A stretch of DNA of 64,000 nt from JAHQVI01 sp050330195 (GTDB lineage: Bacteria > Pseudomonadota > Alphaproteobacteria > Rhizobiales > Rhodomicrobiaceae): contig JBHJOB010000046.1 in the NCBI GenBank assembly GCA_050330195.1, positions 10,406-74,405 on the forward strand, given 5' to 3'. The notes below the pieces were generated by a model, which saw nothing but the letters and a program-made list of their open reading frames with translations, did no database searches and was not told the origin of the DNA. The position numbers and the translations under genes are program-made. Shown here piece by piece: positions 50,011-58,926 of the stretch. How positions within the stretch are numbered: position 1 is the first letter of the stretch; each line of letters starts with the position of its first letter.

Positions 50011-50931
50011 ATGAGTATCTGGACGACCCTGCCTGCACAGGTCATGCATGTGCCCACGATTCCGGTCCTGTCGGTTGGAAATCTCAAGGGCGGTGTCGGA
50101 AAGACGAGCCTCGTCGCCAATCTCGCAGTCGCGCTGACGCTGGCCGGCTACCGCGTTCTGGCGATAGATCTGGATTTCCAGGCCTCGCTGTCCGTCGCGC
50201 TGCCGCCGCAGATCATACCCCGCTATGAAGACGCCGATGGCGGAATCCACGCTCTTCTGAGCGAAAGCTATGACATGTTCCATAACAATCAGGTCACTGC
50301 GATGGGCGTTCCGCCTTTCTCTGATCTGAGACTGGTGCGGACATCGCTGGAGTTGTCCGATGTCGAAGATAAGCTTTTCGCCGCGTTCATTCTTGGAGAA
50401 CGCGAGAAGGATCCGCGTTTCGCGCTGGCGCGCAAGCTTGTCGATCCAAGACTGGGCAGAGATTTCGATATCGTCATCATCGATACGCCGCCGCGTCTGA
50501 CGATGGCGTCGATCAACGCATTCTGCGCCTCCACTCATGTGCTGATCCCGACCTCTCTGACGGCAATGTCCAGAAGCGGCGCGGTGACGTTCGTTCATTA
50601 TCTGAACCAGTTTCGCAAGAACATGTGCCCGGCCATCAAGGTGCTCGGGGTTCTTGCGACATTCACCGCTCCGGGCAAGCTGAACACGGCGGAAAACCGG
50701 GTGCTGGATGAACTGGAAACCTTTCTTCCCGGCGTGGAGGTCTGGCGAGATCTCTTTATCCCGCTGCGCCAGGGCATTGCCAATAACCGGGTTCTTCAGG
50801 ATCAGAACCTCAAGGCCCTGTTCGCGGCTGTCGCCAGGAAGGTCGCCGCCAAACTGGAATTGAAACGAAATGGAAACACTCAAGGTCGCCACGCTCATCG
50901 AGGCTCTGGCTTTCGTGGGGCGGATTTATAG
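50011..50931 (+). CDS. Orphan ParA/MinD-like ATPase
   Basis: 306 residues. Deviant Walker A NLKGGVGKTS with signature K26 and K31, AIDLDFQASLS, and IVIIDTPPR as Walker B. These motifs define the ParA-type positioning ATPases that dimerise with ATP and bind DNA or membrane. No parB or replication gene lies alongside, and the C-terminus lacks an obvious MinD amphipathic helix. Its neighbours are a membrane coiled-coil protein and a basic small protein. Confidence 0.92.
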   Translation: MSIWTTLPAQVMHVPTIPVLSVGNLKGGVGKTSLVANLAVALTLAGYRVLAIDLDFQASLSVALPPQIIPRYEDADGGIHALLSESYDMFHNNQVTAMGVPPFSDLRLVRTSLELSDVEDKLFAAFILGEREKDPRFALARKLVDPRLGRDFDIVIIDTPPRLTMASINAFCASTHVLIPTSLTAMSRSGAVTFVHYLNQFRKNMCPAIKVLGVLATFTAPGKLNTAENRVLDELETFLPGVEVWRDLFIPLRQGIANNRVLQDQNLKALFAAVARKVAAKLELKRNGNTQGRHAHRGSGFRGADL

Positions 50932-51346
50932 TAACAAGGATGGCTCCCAGCCTGCCGAGCCGGTCAGGAAAGTCATTGCCCAACTCGATGGCGCGGAAGA
51001 TCTGACTCTGGGGGAATGGGCGGAAGCCAGGCGGTCCAAGGTGAAATCGAAGCCGGCGAGGCAGGTGAAGCGGAAGGCTGAGGCTGCAAGCCTCGATGAG
51101 GTTCTGGCACAGCTACAGCAAGCCGGAACGCACGGGGCGCTTCGCGACTCCATCGCGCATCTTGCTCTGAGCGCAGCCGAATGGAAAGCGCTGGCCAGGC
51201 AGGTGACGGGCCGTTCGGCAAAATCGGGCAAGGCCGCGCGCGAGACCGTCGAGACATTCTTGAGCGACCGGCTTCTTCTTGACGAGCGCGTCGAGAGCGT
51301 GAAGCGTCAATTCCGGCCAGCTACTCCGCCGCCTGCGGCCTCCTGA
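50870..51346 (+). CDS. Hypothetical basic protein, third member of ParA module
   Basis: 158 residues, starting inside the ParA gene (62-base overlap) with ATG at 50870. Helical ends flank a Lys/Arg-rich linker (RRSKVKSKPARQVKRKAE). It could be the partner that stimulates the ATPase, as ParB or McdB-like proteins do, though it has no recognisable domain. Its last codons (PATPPPAAS) lie in the 35-bp uvrA repeat. Confidence 0.65.
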   Translation: METLKVATLIEALAFVGRIYSNKDGSQPAEPVRKVIAQLDGAEDLTLGEWAEARRSKVKSKPARQVKRKAEAASLDEVLAQLQQAGTHGALRDSIAHLALSAAEWKALARQVTGRSAKSGKAARETVETFLSDRLLLDERVESVKRQFRPATPPPAAS

Positions 51347-51357
51347 TCGGCCGCCGC
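51323..51357. repeat. Direct repeat of the uvrA 3' end, distal copy
   Basis: Perfect 35-bp match to 52579-52613, beginning ACTCCGCCGCCTGCGGCCTC. Read on the minus strand it encodes the last UvrA residues (RRPIRRPQAAE) followed by TAG at 51323-51321. It is the displaced copy after an insertion between the two repeats. Confidence 0.9.
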
Positions 51358-51466
51358 CCAATTTAGCCCAACGTTGCTACGGCATCTGTGGATGGATGCA
51401 TTACGTTAGGGGACGCAACTTCAGAAATCACTCATAATTCCGTTGAAAGCAAGTTGGTGGTTGGGA

Positions 51467-52570
51467 ATGAATGTCGGACTTCTTGATGCAAGGGGAACCG
51501 GAGCCATTTTTGGTTCTCTTAGAAGACAGTTCACTCCAGTTGAATTTTTCGATTTATGTTCGATCATTGAGGAGTTGGTGCTCCGCGAGAGGGTAATCCT
51601 TGTCGGGAAGTTCCAAAAGCTTCCGCGTAATTTCAAGTGGGAGCTGCAACCGTTTATCAATGAACAAGTCTGCGAGATAAACCTTCAACCAACGCGGCTG
51701 GTAAACCTCCCTCCCGTCAATAAGAGTTTGGCTGAAATGATCCGGTCAGGACGAGAAGCTGAACTTTTCTGCTCAACGCAGCAAGACGCATCACATGAAG
51801 TTACGCGGCTACTCGGTGCTGAGATCGACTTGAAAGCGCCGACGACGCCTTTGCTGCGGCATCTTGCGCATTTTGGCTCTTCGCGGAGACCTCACATTGA
51901 CAATGACGTATGCGATCTTCGTGCGCAGTATGGAAAAATAGCAGGAGCATTAGATGACTGGAATTGGCATCAAACCCGAACGACTGGCGTGAAATATATC
52001 GCGATTCCACCACTGGGCTTAGAATGTATCCAGCGGTGTTATTCCTTCGAGCAAATTCCTGATCGAATCTTGGAGCTTAGGCATGAATATCGGCATCTAA
52101 GAGACAAAATGATTGAGCTGGCAGCTATACTGTCGGACCCGAAGTTGTCGAAATCAAAATATATTTCACTAATAAGCTCTTGGTCAGAGCGTTGGAACTC
52201 TTGTCTAGACACACCCTCCGGCCACGTTCTGGGAATCGGCATTAGCAATATCGAGCTGCTTGTAAAAGGACAGGAAGTTACAGAGGCTGTCTGCAAGAGC
52301 AATTACCTTAAAGCGCTTAAATCTGTGTACGATTTAGTAAATGCAGGGTCTGAATTATGGCAGTTACGTTTGTTTCGACCGATGCATAGAACTGTACACA
52401 ATTACCTATCGGCTTCACCAAGCAATATGTGTATGGAAGTATCTCGCATATTTGAGATTTCACCTCACACTGCGTCAAAACAAATGTCCCTTGTTGGCTG
52501 CGCCAACACGAACTTGTGGAAGGCGGCGTTAGGGAACATAGGGAGTGTCAATCGGCGAGTAGCTGCCTAA
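51467..52570 (+). CDS. Low-GC orphan gene within the repeat-bounded interval
   Basis: 367 residues from ATG 51467 (a GG-rich site upstream; TTG 51443 also possible). Two sampled lines give about 45% GC, and codon use departs from neighbours (many Ser/Leu AT-ending codons). Soluble, no signal peptide, helical, with a central charged section (LELRHEYRHLRDKMIELAAI). No Arg-His-Arg-Tyr recombinase set and no Ser-recombinase motif seen. I do not recognise the family. Probably horizontally acquired. Confidence 0.7.
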   Translation: MNVGLLDARGTGAIFGSLRRQFTPVEFFDLCSIIEELVLRERVILVGKFQKLPRNFKWELQPFINEQVCEINLQPTRLVNLPPVNKSLAEMIRSGREAELFCSTQQDASHEVTRLLGAEIDLKAPTTPLLRHLAHFGSSRRPHIDNDVCDLRAQYGKIAGALDDWNWHQTRTTGVKYIAIPPLGLECIQRCYSFEQIPDRILELRHEYRHLRDKMIELAAILSDPKLSKSKYISLISSWSERWNSCLDTPSGHVLGIGISNIELLVKGQEVTEAVCKSNYLKALKSVYDLVNAGSELWQLRLFRPMHRTVHNYLSASPSNMCMEVSRIFEISPHTASKQMSLVGCANTNLWKAALGNIGSVNRRVAA

Positions 52571-52576
52571 ATATCT

Positions 52577-55492
52577 TCACTCCGCCGCCTGCGGCCTCCT
52601 GATCGGCCGCCGCTGGAGCAGTTCAGCGAGGAACTGCCCGGTGTAGCTCTCCTTCGCCTTCGCGACCTTCTCCGGCGTGCCCTCGGCAACGATACGACCG
52701 CCGCCGTCGCCGCCTTCGGGACCAAGGTCGATGATCCAGTCGGCCGTCTTGATGACCTCAAGATTATGCTCGATCACGGCAACCGTATTGCCCGTATTGA
52801 CCAATTCGTGCAGCACTTCCAGAAGCTTGGCCACATCATGGAAATGCAAGCCCGTCGTCGGCTCGTCGAGAATGTAGAGCGTGCGACCCGTCGCACGTTT
52901 CGACAGCTCCTTGGCCAGCTTGATCCGCTGCGCCTCGCCGCCCGATAGTGTCGTCGCCTGCTGGCCGATCTTGATGTAGCCGAGGCCGACGCGCGCCAGT
53001 GTCGTCATCTTGTCGCGCACCGCCGGGACCGCCTTGAAGAACTCCGCGCCTTCCTCGACGGTCATGTCGAGCACGTCCGCAATCGACTTGTCGCGATATT
53101 TGATTTCCAGCGTCTCGCGATTGTAGCGCTTTCCCTTGCACTGGTCGCAGGTGACGTAGACGTCGGGCAGGAAGTGCATCTCGATCTTGATGACGCCGTC
53201 GCCCTGACAGGCTTCGCAGCGGCCGCCCTTGACGTTGAAGGAGAACCGTCCCGGCTGGTAGCCGCGCGCCTTGGATTCGGGCAGGCCGGCGAACCAGTCG
53301 CGGATCGGCGTGAACGCGCCGGTATAGGTGGCCGGATTGGAGCGCGGCGTGCGGCCGATGGGGGACTGGTCGATGTCGATGACCTTGTCGAGATGCTCCA
53401 GCCCGTGCAGATCGTCGAAATGCGAGGGAGCCTCGCGCGCGCCGTTCAGTCGCCGCGCCACGGCCTTGTAGATCGTCTCGATCAGCAGAGTGGACTTGCC
53501 GCCGCCGGAAACGCCGGTCACGCAGGTGAAGGTGCCCAGCGGGATCGACGCGCTGACATCCTTCAGATTGTTGCCGGTCGCGCCGGTCACGCGCAGCGCC
53601 TTGCCCTTTTTCGGTTTGCGGCGCTCACTCGGCACGGCGACTTCCCGCGCGCCGCACAGATACTGGCCGGTCAGGCTCGACGAGGTGGCCAGGATTTTCT
53701 CGGGCACGCCCTCGGCGATGATCTCGCCGCCATGCACGCCCGCGCCGGGGCCGATATCGACGACGTGGTCGGCCTGCATGATGGCGTCTTCGTCATGCTC
53801 GACGACGATCACCGTATTGCCCAGATCGCGGAGATGCTTGAGCGTTTCCAGCAGCCGGGCATTGTCGCGCTGATGCAGGCCGATGGACGGCTCGTCCAGC
53901 ACATACAGCACGCCCGTCAGCCCCGAGCCGATCTGCGAGGCCAGCCGGATGCGCTGGCTCTCTCCGCCCGAAAGCGTGCCGGAATTGCGCGAGAGCGCCA
54001 GATAGTCGAGCCCGACATCGTCGAGGAACTTCAACCGATCGCGGATCTCCTTGAGGATGCGCGTGGCGATCTCGTTCTGCTTGTCCGTAAGTTGGCCGGG
54101 CAACGCCTCGAACCAGCCGCCCGCCTCCCTGATGGACATTTTCGAGACCTGGCCGACATGCAGCCCGGCGATCTTCACCGCCAGCGCCTGCGGTTTCAGC
54201 CGGTAGCCGTCGCACGCCTCGCATGGATGGTCGGACTGGTAGCGGCTCAGTTCCTCGCGCACCCAGGAGGATTCCGTTTCCTTCCAGCGCCGCTCGATAT
54301 TGTTGACGACGCCCTCGAACGGCTTCTTGTTGCGGTAGGTCCGCATTCCGTCATCATAGGCGAAGGCGACCGCATCGCTGCCCGTGCCGAACAGGATGCC
54401 GTCCTGCACCGCTTCCGGCAACTCGCTCCACGGCGTGTTCATCGACACCTTGTAGTGTTTCGCCAGCGCCGCGAGCGTCTGGTTGTAATAGGGGGATGTG
54501 CTGCCGGTCTTCGCCCAGGGGGCGATTGCGCCCTTGCGTAGCGACAGCGAGGGATCGGGGACGACCAGCGCGGCCTCGAACTGAAGCTGGGTGCCGAGGC
54601 CGTCGCATTTCGGACAGGCGCCGAACGGGTTGTTGAACGAGAACAGCCGGGGTTCGATTTCCTCGATGGTGAAGCCGGAGACGGGGCAGGCGAAGCGCTG
54701 CGAGAACAACACGCGCTCATGCGTGTCGTTTTTGGACTTGTTCGCGCCCTTGGTCGCCTTGGCGGGTAGCTTCTTGTCGGCAAATTCGGCGATTGCAAGC
54801 CCGTCGGCGATTTCCAGCGCCGTCTCCAGGCTGTCCGCGAGCCGGTTGCCCAGATCAGGCTTGACCACGATGCGGTCCACGACAATGTCGATATCGTGCT
54901 TCAGCTTCTTGTCGAGGGCAGGGGCGTTGGCGATTTCGTGAAATTCGCCGTCGATCTTCACGCGCTGAAAGCCGCGCTTCATGAAGCCGGCCAGTTCTTT
55001 CCGGTATTCGCCCTTGCGTCCGCGAATGACGGGCGCGAGCAGATAGAGCCGCGTGCCCTCGGGCAGATCGAGAATTCGGTCGACCATCTGGCTGACGGTC
55101 TGGCTCTCGATCGGCAGGCCGGTCGCGGGCGAATAGGGCACGCCGACGCGGGCGAACAGGAGCCGCATATAGTCGTAGATTTCCGTAACCGTGCCGACGG
55201 TTGAGCGCGGATTGCGGCTGGTTGTCTTCTGCTCGATGGAGATTGCCGGGGACAGGCCCTCGATGGCGTCCACATCCGGCTTCTGCATCATCTCCAGAAA
55301 CTGGCGGGCATAAGCGGACAAGCTCTCGACATAGCGGCGCTGGCCTTCGGCATAGATCGTGTCGAAGGCGAGCGAGGACTTACCCGAGCCTGACAGGCCT
55401 GTGATGACGACAAGCTTCTCGCGCGGAATGTCGAGCGAGATATTCTTCAGATTATGCTCGCGCGCACCGCGGACCGAGATGAACTTCTGCAT
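52577..55492 (-). CDS. uvrA: Excinuclease ABC subunit UvrA
   Basis: DNA damage recognition ATPase of nucleotide excision repair. 971 residues. First P-loop GLSGSGKSSLAFDT, second GVSGGGKSTL, two ABC signatures (LSGGESQRIRLASQIG and LSGGEAQRIKLAKELS), and zinc-finger cysteines near 275-300 and 745-770. The final residues lie in the 35-bp direct repeat, and the gene remains intact. No alphaproteobacterial LexA site (GTTC-N7-GTTC) was found directly upstream. Confidence 0.97.
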   Translation of the reverse strand: MQKFISVRGAREHNLKNISLDIPREKLVVITGLSGSGKSSLAFDTIYAEGQRRYVESLSAYARQFLEMMQKPDVDAIEGLSPAISIEQKTTSRNPRSTVGTVTEIYDYMRLLFARVGVPYSPATGLPIESQTVSQMVDRILDLPEGTRLYLLAPVIRGRKGEYRKELAGFMKRGFQRVKIDGEFHEIANAPALDKKLKHDIDIVVDRIVVKPDLGNRLADSLETALEIADGLAIAEFADKKLPAKATKGANKSKNDTHERVLFSQRFACPVSGFTIEEIEPRLFSFNNPFGACPKCDGLGTQLQFEAALVVPDPSLSLRKGAIAPWAKTGSTSPYYNQTLAALAKHYKVSMNTPWSELPEAVQDGILFGTGSDAVAFAYDDGMRTYRNKKPFEGVVNNIERRWKETESSWVREELSRYQSDHPCEACDGYRLKPQALAVKIAGLHVGQVSKMSIREAGGWFEALPGQLTDKQNEIATRILKEIRDRLKFLDDVGLDYLALSRNSGTLSGGESQRIRLASQIGSGLTGVLYVLDEPSIGLHQRDNARLLETLKHLRDLGNTVIVVEHDEDAIMQADHVVDIGPGAGVHGGEIIAEGVPEKILATSSSLTGQYLCGAREVAVPSERRKPKKGKALRVTGATGNNLKDVSASIPLGTFTCVTGVSGGGKSTLLIETIYKAVARRLNGAREAPSHFDDLHGLEHLDKVIDIDQSPIGRTPRSNPATYTGAFTPIRDWFAGLPESKARGYQPGRFSFNVKGGRCEACQGDGVIKIEMHFLPDVYVTCDQCKGKRYNRETLEIKYRDKSIADVLDMTVEEGAEFFKAVPAVRDKMTTLARVGLGYIKIGQQATTLSGGEAQRIKLAKELSKRATGRTLYILDEPTTGLHFHDVAKLLEVLHELVNTGNTVAVIEHNLEVIKTADWIIDLGPEGGDGGGRIVAEGTPEKVAKAKESYTGQFLAELLQRRPIRRPQAAE
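52579..52613. repeat. Direct repeat of the uvrA 3' end, uvrA-proximal copy
   Basis: The functional copy, forming the last 11 codons of uvrA; the TGA stop spans 52577-52579. Identical over 35 bases to 51323-51357. Confidence 0.9.
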
Positions 55493-55744
55493 GGAAAGCC
55501 CAGACGCTGAAAGACTGTCACAATATCAGGCGAGAGTGAAAAGGCACGGGACGAATTGTTTCTTCCCACCGCAAATTCGCGATTTGATCTCTGCATTTAA
55601 GCGCTAATTTCGCCAGTTCCAGATGCGGTGCGATATTTGACAATCATGGCCGAATTCGGCAAGCAGCCGAGCGTCGCCCGGTCGCGGGGCCGGCGTGGCT
55701 GATCCTGTTTCGCGTTGGCGCAGACCCGATTGACAAGCGCGATC

Positions 55745-57265
55745 TCAAGGCTTGACCACCTCGACCTGCTTCTTGTCGCCCGCCGTAACGGAGAAGCGCG
55801 CCGCATATTCCAGTTCGCCATGCTGCACGCGCACGCTGTACTCTCCAGCGGCAAGCACGTGGGAGGGAAAAGCACCGCCGCTTCTCTTCACAAGCTGGCC
55901 GTCATTCGCGAAAATCCGCCAGATCGTATCGGCCAGCGCCTCGCCGCCCGGCTTCTCCACCAGCCGGAAGGTCACCTTGCCCGCCCGATGGTCGATGTTG
56001 GCCTCGGTCAGCTTGCCTGGCTCGACGGTGACATCGACCTCCATGACGGAGTTGGCGTCGCCATAGGCGCTTTCCACGCGGTAATTGCCGCCATTGAGCC
56101 GGAGAACCACGCCCGATCTGGCGCCGGTGACGACCTTGCGGCGGTTGCCGAACTGGTCGGACTCGTCGGAATAGACGTTGAAGGTCAGCGATTGTTCGGC
56201 AATCAGCGGCTGTTCGGCAAGCGTCGCATAGAGCCGCAAGCCGCCCGCATTGAGATTGAAAACGTCCTCCTGACGCTTGCCAGGCCACACGGTCACTCGC
56301 TTGGTCAGATTGGCGCGTCCATAGGCTGCGTTGACGAGATAGTCGCCCGGCTTCAGCGACACCACTGTACGGGCCTGATCGAACTTGTGCAGCAGGTCGT
56401 AATTTCCGTCCGTCTGAACGCGCCCGTCAAAGATCCGCCAGACCAGACCGCTGCTCAGGGGCGGGTTGTCCTTTGCGAGCATTGCCGAGAGTACGAGCGT
56501 GCCCGGTTCGTCGGAGGAGAATTGGGCGCCGAAAGCGGAATCGGGTCCGCCCGGGGGAGCCAGTGATACGGGATAGGCGCGGCCGTCAGCGTCTTCCGTC
56601 ATGCCGGCTTCGGCCAGTTGCAGAAGCTTTCTGAGAGAAGCGCCAAGCTCTTCCCCGTTCTTGGCCGTCTCGAAAACACCGCCGGTTGCCTCGGAGATAC
56701 AGGAAAGTTCCTGCAGATCCTCATCGGCCTTCTCATCGAAGCCGAGGACATGAACGACCGTGAATGGCGACTGCTTCTTCAACTCTTCCGCCACGGCGCA
56801 AGGGTCGGCCTCGCAATCATCCGTGCTGTCGCTGACGAGAATGATCGAGCGGACGCCGTCTTCGGCCTTGAACAGCCCGGCCGCTTCGTTGAGAGACGCC
56901 GCAACGGGGGCAGACCCCTTTGGCGCGGTGTCGGCCAGGGCTTTCGAGGTGCTCTTGGCGTCTATCGCGCCAATCGGTCTGAGCGTCTCCATGCCCTCGC
57001 AGCCGTTCTTCTTCTGGGTTCCATAGGCGATGACGCCCAGATCGAGCTTGCCCTCATTCTCGATCAGGAGCGGATCGAGCGCATTGCGGAGCACGCTGAT
57101 CTTGGGCGAGCCGTCCATGCGCGCCCACATGCTGCCGGAATGGTCGAGAACGAGCACGGTTTCATTTTGTGCGAGCGCGCTCGTGGATGTCGCGGCTGCA
57201 AGGCCGAGCCCGGCAATGCAGACGGAAAGCAGGAACTGGCGAAAGAAGGATAGGGCTTTCATCAT
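55745..57265 (-). CDS. Exported VWA-domain protein with beta-type repeats
   Basis: 506 residues from ATG 57265. Signal peptide (MMKALSFFRQFLLSVCIAGLG in parts), then a von Willebrand A domain with MIDAS DHSGSM (D41, S43, S45) and D-type metal loops (IILVSDSTDDC). From about 245 on there are three repeats of about 85-90 residues with a pattern LxPGxYxVxxxxGxAxxxxxxxVxPG, LxAGxLxLxA, and a tryptophan WRI. The same unit recurs five times in the upstream protein. Role unknown, likely adhesion or envelope scaffold. Confidence 0.85.
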   Translation of the reverse strand: MMKALSFFRQFLLSVCIAGLGLAAATSTSALAQNETVLVLDHSGSMWARMDGSPKISVLRNALDPLLIENEGKLDLGVIAYGTQKKNGCEGMETLRPIGAIDAKSTSKALADTAPKGSAPVAASLNEAAGLFKAEDGVRSIILVSDSTDDCEADPCAVAEELKKQSPFTVVHVLGFDEKADEDLQELSCISEATGGVFETAKNGEELGASLRKLLQLAEAGMTEDADGRAYPVSLAPPGGPDSAFGAQFSSDEPGTLVLSAMLAKDNPPLSSGLVWRIFDGRVQTDGNYDLLHKFDQARTVVSLKPGDYLVNAAYGRANLTKRVTVWPGKRQEDVFNLNAGGLRLYATLAEQPLIAEQSLTFNVYSDESDQFGNRRKVVTGARSGVVLRLNGGNYRVESAYGDANSVMEVDVTVEPGKLTEANIDHRAGKVTFRLVEKPGGEALADTIWRIFANDGQLVKRSGGAFPSHVLAAGEYSVRVQHGELEYAARFSVTAGDKKQVEVVKP

Positions 57266-57303
57266 GCGGTTACAGATCCTCGCGGCCGGTGGGGCGGTCA
57301 TGG

Positions 57304-58806
57304 CTATTCGGCCACGACTTCGATCAGATGCTTCTGGTCGGCAACCGCTTCGAATGAATGCGTGTAGGTCTTGGCGCCATGCTGGGCGACGGCCTGATAG
57401 GTCCCGGCCTGAAGCACGAGGCTTGGCTCCGCGTCCTGCGAGATCAGCACCGTCCCCCCGCCATTATATTTCAGGGTCCACTTGACCCGGTCCACCGCCG
57501 CGCCGCCGGGCCCGGTCACGAGGCGCAATGTGACGTCGCACGCCTTGTGCTTGAAATCGACATTGTTCACATCGCCCGGTTCGACCTCCAGCTCCGCAGA
57601 CTGGCGCGCATTGTGCCAGCCGAGCTGGCTTTCGATGCGATAGCGCCCGCTTGGCAGGAATATCGTCGGGGACAGACGGGTGGATCTGAAAATCTCCTGA
57701 TTGGCATTGTCGGCGGACAGGTCATAGATGCGATACAGCAGCGGCTGTTCGACCTCGGCGCCATCATTGGCGCGGATGGAACGCAGCCTGACGCCGCCGG
57801 CCTTGAGATTGAGGTGACGCCGCATCTCGTCGCCCGGCTCGATGCGGATGTCCTCCTCGATGCGTGCAAGTCCGATCACGGCGGCAAAGCGGTAATGTCC
57901 GGCGGGCAGGGTGAATTTCGGTTCGCCCAGCCTGGAGCGCAGGATCTCCTTGTGCTGGCCCGCCTCGCCGTTCTCGAAGACGAAAAAGGTTGCCCCGCTC
58001 AAGGATGGCCCGTCGGCCTTGGCGTGAGCTGACAGGGTGATATCGCCTGTCCTCGTAACGGCTTCGACGCGGCGCGTCTCTCCGGGCGCAACGACAATCG
58101 GGGTTTCGACGCTGGCGAGGCCGTGGCGCGTGATCAGGCTGTACCTGCCAGCGGGAACGTGAAACACGGCGTTGGGGAGGCTTGAGCGGCCGATGGCGTC
58201 GTCATTGTCCGGATCGGCTTGAGCGCCGGGTGTTTCGCCGGCGGTCGCCTTGCGCAGCGTGAAGAACACATCTTCGAGCGGTGGACCGCCGGGTGTCGCG
58301 GCTGCGTGCACATGCAGGGTGCCTGCGTCCAGCGAGACAACGGGCGTTACGTCCTTGTCCGCGGAAACCTCGAATTCCAGCCCGTTCCGCGCAAGTCCGA
58401 ACGCCACCTCGGCGTAGTAGCGCCCCGGCGTCAGCTTCAGCTCAGGCGTTGCGCCGCCGCCGCTCCATACAAGCTCGGAGGCGTCGCTTTTCTCCGACTG
58501 ACGCTTTTCGACGCGCCACGACAAGCCTTCCGTCAGCGATTTCGCTCCCGGTCCGAGCACCGCGCTGAGGCGCAGATTGGGGAGCCGCAGCGGATTTCTG
58601 GCTGGCACGGCCAGCGCGGTCGGCCGGCGCACGCGCCTTGCGGCGGATGCAACGGGCCGGCCGGGTTCAAGCTGTGCCGGTCCGGGGTGAAAAGCCTTTG
58701 GCGAAAGCGGCGTTGCCAGCGCATTGGTCGTGCCTACGCCCATTCCGCCCGGCAGAATGACGGCCAGAAGGCATGCCAATAAGCATATGGTCCGAATGCA
58801 GAGCAT
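57304..58806 (-). CDS. Exported repeat protein, paired with the VWA protein
   Basis: 500 residues. Signal peptide MLCIRTICLLACLLAVILPG, an Ala/Pro/Arg-rich linker, then five repeats from about 105 to 500. Each repeat has GxYxxxxxxGxA, a VxxGxxxxVxVxAG-type strand pair, and a GGxxLxxVxWxL segment (for example LTPGRYYAEVAFGLA, VPAGRYSLITRHGLA, LPAGHYRFAAVIGLA, LPSGRYRIESQLGWH, LQAGTYQAVAQHGAK). No VWA domain. The VWA gene starts 38 bases after its stop, implying one transcript. Confidence 0.82.
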   Translation of the reverse strand: MLCIRTICLLACLLAVILPGGMGVGTTNALATPLSPKAFHPGPAQLEPGRPVASAARRVRRPTALAVPARNPLRLPNLRLSAVLGPGAKSLTEGLSWRVEKRQSEKSDASELVWSGGGATPELKLTPGRYYAEVAFGLARNGLEFEVSADKDVTPVVSLDAGTLHVHAAATPGGPPLEDVFFTLRKATAGETPGAQADPDNDDAIGRSSLPNAVFHVPAGRYSLITRHGLASVETPIVVAPGETRRVEAVTRTGDITLSAHAKADGPSLSGATFFVFENGEAGQHKEILRSRLGEPKFTLPAGHYRFAAVIGLARIEEDIRIEPGDEMRRHLNLKAGGVRLRSIRANDGAEVEQPLLYRIYDLSADNANQEIFRSTRLSPTIFLPSGRYRIESQLGWHNARQSAELEVEPGDVNNVDFKHKACDVTLRLVTGPGGAAVDRVKWTLKYNGGGTVLISQDAEPSLVLQAGTYQAVAQHGAKTYTHSFEAVADQKHLIEVVAE

Positions 58807-58926
58807 GGAGGATATCGGGGGCTTTTGGTTATCTGCACCTCACCTTTCACAGCTTTCGCTTTCTTGTCCAGTGCTGTGTGATGAGCTATGCGAATTACTC
58901 AGATATTGCACAGAAGGCGCGCAAAT

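Larger units (their letters stand above)
51323..52613. mobile_element. Putative small integrated element at the uvrA 3' end
   Basis: Two perfect 35-bp direct repeats 1256 bases apart enclose a single low-GC gene. Recombination at gene 3' ends with restoration of the coding end is typical of site-specific integrative elements. No recognisable integrase, resolvase or terminal inverted repeat was found, so the mechanism is open. Alternatives are a deleted remnant of a larger element or a replication-slippage duplication followed by insertion. Confidence 0.5.

Noticed and set aside
51467..52570. Tyrosine or serine recombinase
   Set aside because: The Arg-His-Arg-Tyr pattern and the serine-recombinase N-terminal motif are not visible, so a mobility function is left as a hypothesis only.
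53174..54541. 455-residue plus-strand frame inside uvrA
   Set aside because: Antisense to uvrA, no ribosome-binding site, no known domain.
55493..55744. LexA-box search upstream of uvrA
   Set aside because: No GTTC-N7-GTTC found by eye on either strand in this gap.
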